A DNA stretch of 10,342 nt, from contig JAEZLX010000069.1 of assembly GCA_023415035.1 (NCBI GenBank), positions 1 to 10,342 of the forward strand, given 5' to 3'. Positions 6,662-10,342 of the stretch are shown piece after piece. The position numbers were made by a program, and so were the translations under genes. The DNA comes from Pseudomonadota bacterium. Its GTDB lineage: Bacteria; Pseudomonadota; Gammaproteobacteria; Burkholderiales; Burkholderiaceae_C. Within the stretch, counting starts at the first letter, position 1, and each line of letters starts with the position of its first letter. The notes under the pieces were generated by a model that saw only the letters and a program-made list of their open reading frames with translations, had not been told where the DNA came from and made no database searches.

Positions 6662-7312
6662 TCACCAGCTCTGGTCCAGTCCGAGCAGGGCCAGGGCCTG
6701 GTGCCGCAGCTCGGCCAGGCGCGGGTCACCGCGATGGCGCGGGTAAGGCAGGTCGTTGACCAGCACCTGACGGATGCGCGCGGGACGCTCGGAGAACACC
6801 ACCACGCGCTGCGCCATGAACAGCGCGCGTGCCAGCGCGACGCGCTGGGCCATGCCGCCGGAGAGCTGGTGCGGAAAGCTCTTCGCGAATCGCTCCAGCC
6901 CCACCAGCCGCAGCGCCTCGTCCACGCGATGACGCTGCGTCCTGAGCAGGCCACGCGCCTGCAGCCCCAGTGCCACGTTGTCCCACACGGTGCGCCAGGG
7001 GAACAGCGTCGGGTCCTGGAACACCACGATGCGCGACGGATCAGGCTCCGTGATGTGCTGCCCATCCTGCAGCAACTCTCCCGTGGTCGCGGGCTCCAGC
7101 CCGGCCACCAGCCGCAGCAGCGTGGACTTGCCACACCCGCTGGGGCCCAGCAGCGCCACGAACTCGCCGGGCTGGATGTCCAGATCCAGTTCATCGAGCA
7201 CCTGCAAGGCACCGGAGGGCGTGTCGAACCAGTGGCTGACGTTGCGCACGGCGATGTGCGCGCCCTTCGTTTCGGCGCGGACCGCGCCTCCGTGTTGTAC
7301 GGAACTCACCAT
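6662..7312 (-). CDS. SsuB/TauB-like ABC ATPase with internal deletion (probably inactive)
   Basis: A 216-residue nitrate/sulfonate/taurine-type ATPase that would power the adjacent permease. Walker A (GPSGCGKST, 56-64), the Q-loop (VFQDPTLFPW, Gln99) and the signature LSGGMAQRVALARAL (150-164) are clear. Directly after Leu164 comes FMAQRVVVFSERPARI, which in intact relatives lies roughly 40-45 residues later. Walker B with its catalytic glutamate, the D-loop and the H-loop histidine are all missing, while the frame is kept. ATP hydrolysis should be lost unless another ATPase substitutes. The ATG at 7312 is chosen: AGGA lies 8 nt upstream, and it overlaps the permease stop as ATGGTGA, a coupling arrangement. 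An in-frame ATG at 7333 lacks a ribosome-binding site. Intact relatives run about 250-270 residues. Confidence 0.85.
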   Translation of the reverse strand: MVSSVQHGGAVRAETKGAHIAVRNVSHWFDTPSGALQVLDELDLDIQPGEFVALLGPSGCGKSTLLRLVAGLEPATTGELLQDGQHITEPDPSRIVVFQDPTLFPWRTVWDNVALGLQARGLLRTQRHRVDEALRLVGLERFAKSFPHQLSGGMAQRVALARALFMAQRVVVFSERPARIRQVLVNDLPYPRHRGDPRLAELRHQALALLGLDQSW

Positions 7313-8352
7313 TTGACGGTTCCTTTCTGCCACGACAGCACGCGGTCACGCGCCAGGAACAGCAGCGTGATGACACCCGAGAACAGCAGCGCCATCAGGA
7401 TGAGCGCGCCGTACATGTTCGGGTACGCGGCCCAGCCCTGCGCCCACGTGAGGTACCAGCCCAGGCCTGACTTCACGCCCAGCATCTCGGCCACCACCAG
7501 CGTGGAGAACGCGGCGCCCAGCCCCATGAACAGGCCCACGAAGACTTGCGGCAGCGCCGCAGGAATGGCCACGCGCAGCACCAGGAACCAGGGCGATGCC
7601 CCCATGGTGCGCGCCACGTCGTACAGATTCTTGTTGACGCTGGCCACGCCCGACCAGGTGAGGATGGCCACCGGGAACGCCGTGCCCAGCGCGATCAGGA
7701 AGATCGCCGTGGCCCAGCTCGACGGGAAGAAGTAGAAGCTGATGGGCAGCAGCGCGGTGGTCGGCACAGGGCCGAGCACGCGCAGCAGGGGGTGGATCCA
7801 GTAGTTGGCCGTGCGCGACCAGCCGATCAGCACGCCCAGCTGGAAGCCGACGAGACCGCCAATGACCACACCCACCGTGAGCAGCTTGACCGAGTTGACC
7901 AGGCACTCGAGCAGACGCTGCCAGTCGCCGACGTACACCTCGGCCAGACTCTGCGGCGGAGCGAAGAACGGCGTGGGCAGTGTGCCGAGCTTGGCGGTGA
8001 AGATTTCCCACAGCGCCAGCGCCACGGCCAGTGCCACCAGCCAGGGACCGGCGGGCCTCAGTCGCCGGAGGAGCGCGCCGCCCAGCGCGGGCACGGCACC
8101 GAGCACCGCCAGCAGCGATGCCACGGCGAGCGCGAACCAGCCGAACTCGATCGTGTAGGCCCAGTCGCTGAAGCCCACCTCCTTGTTGGGCCACAGCAGC
8201 GTGAGCACGCCCAGGGCGGCCCAGGCCAGCGCGGCCAGCAGGCCTGGGCCCCACCAGCGGTGCGCGTGCAAGACGGTGCCAGCCGGCACGGTCGGGTCGG
8301 CGTGCACCGAGGGCAGCGAGGCGGCCGGCAATCGTTTGACGAGGGTGTTCAT
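7306..8352 (-). CDS. ABC permease, nitrate/sulfonate/taurine type, with extra N-terminal membrane segments
   Basis: A 348-residue inner-membrane protein of the SsuC/TauC-type BPD_transp_1 family that forms the import channel. The typical core starts about residue 130 (APPQSLAEVY) and holds the cytoplasmic coupling loop DVARTMGASPWFLVLRVAIP (about 245-264), which contacts the ATPase. Upstream are three further hydrophobic segments (about 35-54, 68-90 and 102-119). SsuC and TauC themselves are about 260-275 residues, so this is an N-terminally extended version. The ATG at 8352 has AAGGAG 7 nt upstream and lies 18 nt after the binding-protein stop. No damage is visible. The substrate is inferred from neighbours as an organosulfur compound, but the family also includes nitrate, cyanate and thiamine-precursor importers. 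Confidence 0.88.
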   Translation of the reverse strand: MNTLVKRLPAASLPSVHADPTVPAGTVLHAHRWWGPGLLAALAWAALGVLTLLWPNKEVGFSDWAYTIEFGWFALAVASLLAVLGAVPALGGALLRRLRPAGPWLVALAVALALWEIFTAKLGTLPTPFFAPPQSLAEVYVGDWQRLLECLVNSVKLLTVGVVIGGLVGFQLGVLIGWSRTANYWIHPLLRVLGPVPTTALLPISFYFFPSSWATAIFLIALGTAFPVAILTWSGVASVNKNLYDVARTMGASPWFLVLRVAIPAALPQVFVGLFMGLGAAFSTLVVAEMLGVKSGLGWYLTWAQGWAAYPNMYGALILMALLFSGVITLLFLARDRVLSWQKGTVKW

Positions 8353-8370
8353 CTCGACACTCCTTGGGCA

Positions 8371-9402
8371 TCAGGACAGCACGTCCACGGTGACGTGCCT
8401 GGCAAAGCGCGCCGGGTCGGTGCTCGGCTTGAGCACGCCCACCAGCTGGAAGTCGCGCGCGTAGAACTCCACCTCCTTCTGCAGGGCCAGGCCCGAGGGA
8501 TGGTTGCGGTGCGTCAACGTGCCCAGCACCGCGCGCAGGTCCTCTTCCGAGGCCTTGGAATAGGGCGCGTAGATGCGGGCCGTCTCGTTCGGGTAGTCGG
8601 CGATGAAGTCCGAGGCTTCGTTGATCGCGCGTGCCAGCGCGGCCACCACGGGCCGCTCGGCCTGCACGAACCTGCCACCCACGCCCAGCACGCAGCAGGT
8701 CTTGGTGGCGTATTCACCGCTGAGGTTGGTGGCCAGATCGACCAGGCCCCTGGTGCGGCGCTGGATGATGAACAGGTTCGGATCGCCGTCGGCAATGGCC
8801 TGGGCCTCGCCTTTCTCCACCGCCAGGCCGAGCATGTCGGAGGGAAACTGGCGCCAGGTCACCTCCTTCACCGGATCGACGCCGGCCTTGACCAGCAGCA
8901 CCGAGAAGAAGTTCTTGCCCGGCGAATTCAGGTCGGACACGGCAATGGTCTTGCCCTTGAGGTCGCGCAGCGTCTTCACGCCGGCAGGCTCATACCCGAC
9001 GAGACGCACGCAACCGCCGTGGCTGCTGCCGACCAGCTTCACGTCCAGCCCCGACTCCAGCGGCTTGATCCAGCGGTGCACCATGCCCAGGCCCGCGTCG
9101 GCCTTGCGCGTCGCGATGACCTCCAGCAGCTGGTCGGTCGAGCCGGAGAAATTGACCAGCTCCACCTTCAGGCCGTGCTTCTCGAAGATGCCCCGTGCCT
9201 GCGCCACGGGTGCAGCCGAGAGGCACACGGCGTTGGCGTTCCAGGCCAGCTTGATGTCGTGCAGCGGGCGCGCGGCGAGCACGCGCTGGCCGGCCAGGCC
9301 GGTCATGCCCAGCACGCCGGCGGCCGAGGCCGCACGCAGGAAACGGCGCCGGCCCGATACGGTGGACGGTGAGGCCGGCTGGAGACGGGACAACAAAGAC
9401 AT
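8371..9402 (-). CDS. ABC substrate-binding protein, NitT/TauT (SsuA-like) family, Tat-exported
   Basis: A 343-residue periplasmic binding protein, first gene of the five-gene operon. The N-terminus holds SGRRRFLRAASAAGVLG (residues 16-32), a good twin-arginine signal, with processing likely near VLAA. The mature part begins DIKLAWNANAV and shows the family layout: VAQARGIFEKHGLKVELV, QLLEVIATRKADAGLG, a DLKGKTIAVSDL segment and a GEAQAIADGDPN segment. The frame stays open to 9537, but the ATG at 9402 is chosen because AAGGA sits close upstream and the Tat signal follows; the longer version has no supporting site. Its promoter nearly duplicates that of the ssuA-like gene, which supports an organosulfur ligand. 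It is clearly diverged from the protein at 3930-4883, so the two probably bind different compounds. It appears intact. Confidence 0.87.
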   Translation of the reverse strand: MSLLSRLQPASPSTVSGRRRFLRAASAAGVLGMTGLAGQRVLAARPLHDIKLAWNANAVCLSAAPVAQARGIFEKHGLKVELVNFSGSTDQLLEVIATRKADAGLGMVHRWIKPLESGLDVKLVGSSHGGCVRLVGYEPAGVKTLRDLKGKTIAVSDLNSPGKNFFSVLLVKAGVDPVKEVTWRQFPSDMLGLAVEKGEAQAIADGDPNLFIIQRRTRGLVDLATNLSGEYATKTCCVLGVGGRFVQAERPVVAALARAINEASDFIADYPNETARIYAPYSKASEEDLRAVLGTLTHRNHPSGLALQKEVEFYARDFQLVGVLKPSTDPARFARHVTVDVLS

Positions 9403-9439
9403 GCGGATTCCTTTCATCGGTCGTGATGGCGATAGCGTG

Positions 9440-9500
9440 TCCCGCATTGAAACGGCCACGCGCCGCGCGGACAACGAAGAAAAACGCGGATGCATATGCG
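9440..9500 (-). promoter_or_regulatory. Promoter of the second binding protein and ABC operon
   Basis: On the minus strand GCATATGC (9499-9492, itself palindromic) is followed by CTTCGTTG (9479-9472), a possible -35 TTGTCC (9474-9469), a 17-nt spacer and TTCAAT (9451-9446) as a possible -10. The predicted start is near 9439, giving a leader of about 37 nt. The block 9472-9499 matches the ssuA-like promoter block at 23 of 28 positions with the same distance to CAATG. This is direct evidence for a shared regulator. Confidence 0.58.
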
Positions 9501-9615
9501 AAAGAAATCGCGCAAAAAGCGCGCAGATCGGGTGCAATGCCTCCTGTAGCCATCCGGCCAGGCCACCTTGCCTTGTGCCGGTGGCGCTCTTTCATGTTGA
9601 ACCGGGAGACCCACC

Positions 9616-10212
9616 ATGAGCACTTCGCCCCACCACCCCGGACGGCTGCGCGCGTTCCTGGCCGACCTCGCCCGCCTGGTGTCCGAGACACCGGACGAGG
9701 CCGCGCTGCTCGAACGCGGCAAATCCTTGCTGGGCGCACTGGTGCGCCACGACGACTGGCTACCCGATGCCTATGCGCAACCCTCGCCAGAGCGATACCA
9801 GCAGTACCTCCTCTACGCCGATCCGCTCGACCGCTTCTCGGTGGTGAGCTTCGTCTGGGGCCCCGGCCACCAGACACCCGTGCACAACCACACCGTCTGG
9901 GGCCTGATCGGCATGCTGCGCGGCGCCGAGCTCTCGCAGCCCTACGTGCTCGACAAGGACGGCCGATGGCAGCCCGACGGACCGGCGCACCGGCTTGAGC
10001 CGGGCGAAGTGGAAGCGGTGTCGCCAACCATTGGTGATGTGCACCGCGTCAGCAATGCGCTCGCCGACCAGTCCTCGATAAGCATCCACGTGTACGGCGC
10101 CAACATCGGCGCCGTGCGCCGCTCGGTCTTCCCCGAAGGCGGGGGCGAAAAGCCCTTCATCTCCGGCTACAGCAACAGCACGCTGCCCAACCTGTGGGAC
10201 CTCTCGCGCTGA
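9616..10212 (+). CDS. Thiol dioxygenase: 3-mercaptopropionate/cysteine dioxygenase family cupin
   Basis: A 198-residue cytosolic non-haem iron dioxygenase that adds O2 to a thiol to give a sulfinate (cysteine to cysteine sulfinate, or 3-mercaptopropionate to 3-sulfinopropionate). The three iron ligands are visible: His90 and His92 in PVHNHTVWG and His143 in GDVHRVSNA. Ser156, His158 and Tyr160 in SISIHVYG form the second-sphere triad. Gln62 in YQQYLL and Arg168 agree with the bacterial 'Gln-type' group, which includes 3-mercaptopropionate dioxygenases. There is no cysteine where mammalian CDO has its Cys-Tyr crosslink residue. GGAG lies 8 nt before the ATG. It is transcribed divergently from the uptake operon and followed after 35 nt by a rhodanese. 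Choosing between cysteine and 3-mercaptopropionate needs assays. Confidence 0.9.
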   Translation: MSTSPHHPGRLRAFLADLARLVSETPDEAALLERGKSLLGALVRHDDWLPDAYAQPSPERYQQYLLYADPLDRFSVVSFVWGPGHQTPVHNHTVWGLIGMLRGAELSQPYVLDKDGRWQPDGPAHRLEPGEVEAVSPTIGDVHRVSNALADQSSISIHVYGANIGAVRRSVFPEGGGEKPFISGYSNSTLPNLWDLSR

Positions 10213-10247
10213 GGCCTTCCACATCCAGACCACCCATTCAACCCTTC

Positions 10248-10342
10248 ATGACCAGACCCATGCCCCGCATCACCACCACCGCCCAGATCCGTGAACACCT
10301 GCTCGCCCGGCGCGAGATCGCCCTGCTCGACGTGCGCGAGGA
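10248..10342 (+). CDS. Rhodanese-like sulfurtransferase, N-terminal fragment cut by window end
   Basis: Only about 31 codons are visible: MTRPMPRITTTAQIREHLLA, then ARREIALLDVREE. The pattern of an ITT start, a short helix and ALLDVRE is the opening of a rhodanese domain, where the aspartate and arginine of DVRE are conserved. The catalytic cysteine lies beyond the window. The gene follows the thiol dioxygenase by 35 nt on the same strand, so co-transcription is likely; it would move sulfane sulfur produced in thiol breakdown. Burkholderiales often carry a long multi-domain rhodanese next to this dioxygenase, but length cannot be judged here. ATG codons at 10248 and 10260 are both possible starts and neither has a clear ribosome-binding site. 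Confidence 0.75.
   Translation, partial: MTRPMPRITTTAQIREHLLARREIALLDVRE

Noticed and set aside
6658..7212. Upstream extension of the cytochrome c frame through the ATPase region
   Set aside because: It is the out-of-phase reading of the ATPase gene; the cytochrome begins at the GTG at 6657.
7546..9372. A 608-codon plus-strand open frame opposite the permease and binding-protein genes
   Set aside because: Rich in Arg, Gln, His and Gly with no recognisable domain. The minus-strand genes have clear families, ribosome-binding sites and operon spacing.
9403..9537. N-terminal extension of the second binding protein
   Set aside because: It would put about 45 residues before the Tat signal and pass through the predicted promoter; AAGGA precedes the ATG at 9402.
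9501..9545. Copy of the shared sulfur promoter facing the thiol dioxygenase
   Set aside because: CAATG occurs at 9535-9539, but no GTTTG/CGTTG element lies at the required distance on the plus strand.

Overview
The window is GC-rich, densely coded DNA with gene content and order typical of Burkholderiales, most likely Comamonadaceae (Acidovorax/Delftia/Variovorax-like). The placement rests on recognising protein families and layout, not on a database search. Almost every gene concerns sulfur: sulfate and sulfonate uptake, cysteine synthesis and thiol oxidation.

Layout. On the minus strand from the left are a sulfate-binding protein (sbp, 19-1014), an RBBP9/YdeN-type alpha/beta hydrolase (1114-1674), and a coupled cysteine-synthesis pair whose transcription order is cysK (2729-3706) then cysE (1770-2714). 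Next comes an orphan SsuA-like sulfonate-binding protein (3930-4883). A second, five-gene minus-strand operon follows, in transcription order: Tat-type binding protein (8371-9402), permease (7306-8352), ATPase (6662-7312), membrane-anchored cytochrome c (5737-6657) and an acyl-CoA-dehydrogenase-like flavoprotein fragment (5096-about 5848). It ends at a strong intrinsic terminator (4982-5009). Divergent from it on the plus strand are a thiol dioxygenase of the 3-mercaptopropionate/cysteine dioxygenase family (9616-10212) and the start of a rhodanese-like sulfurtransferase (10248 to the window end).

Two things stand out. First, five minus-strand promoters (sbp, hydrolase, cysK, ssuA-like, second binding protein) share a fixed-spacing architecture. 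A GTTTG/CGTTG element precedes the -10 region, which ends in CAATG or a related sequence, by a constant distance. A TAT element lies a constant distance further upstream. At sbp and cysK that element is part of a perfect inverted repeat with the same centre, and at the hydrolase it is part of a weak TAT-N11-ATA dyad. This looks like a local LysR-type (CysB-like) sulfur regulon signature. Second, the 3' part of the large operon looks damaged. The ATPase lacks Walker B through the H-loop but stays in frame, and the cytochrome c and flavoprotein frames run into each other out of frame as if a deletion had joined them.

Working model: under sulfur limitation an activator turns on sulfate and sulfonate binding proteins and cysteine synthase together. 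The flavoprotein once released sulfite from an organosulfur compound imported by the large operon. The dioxygenase and rhodanese handle thiols and sulfane sulfur in the opposite direction.
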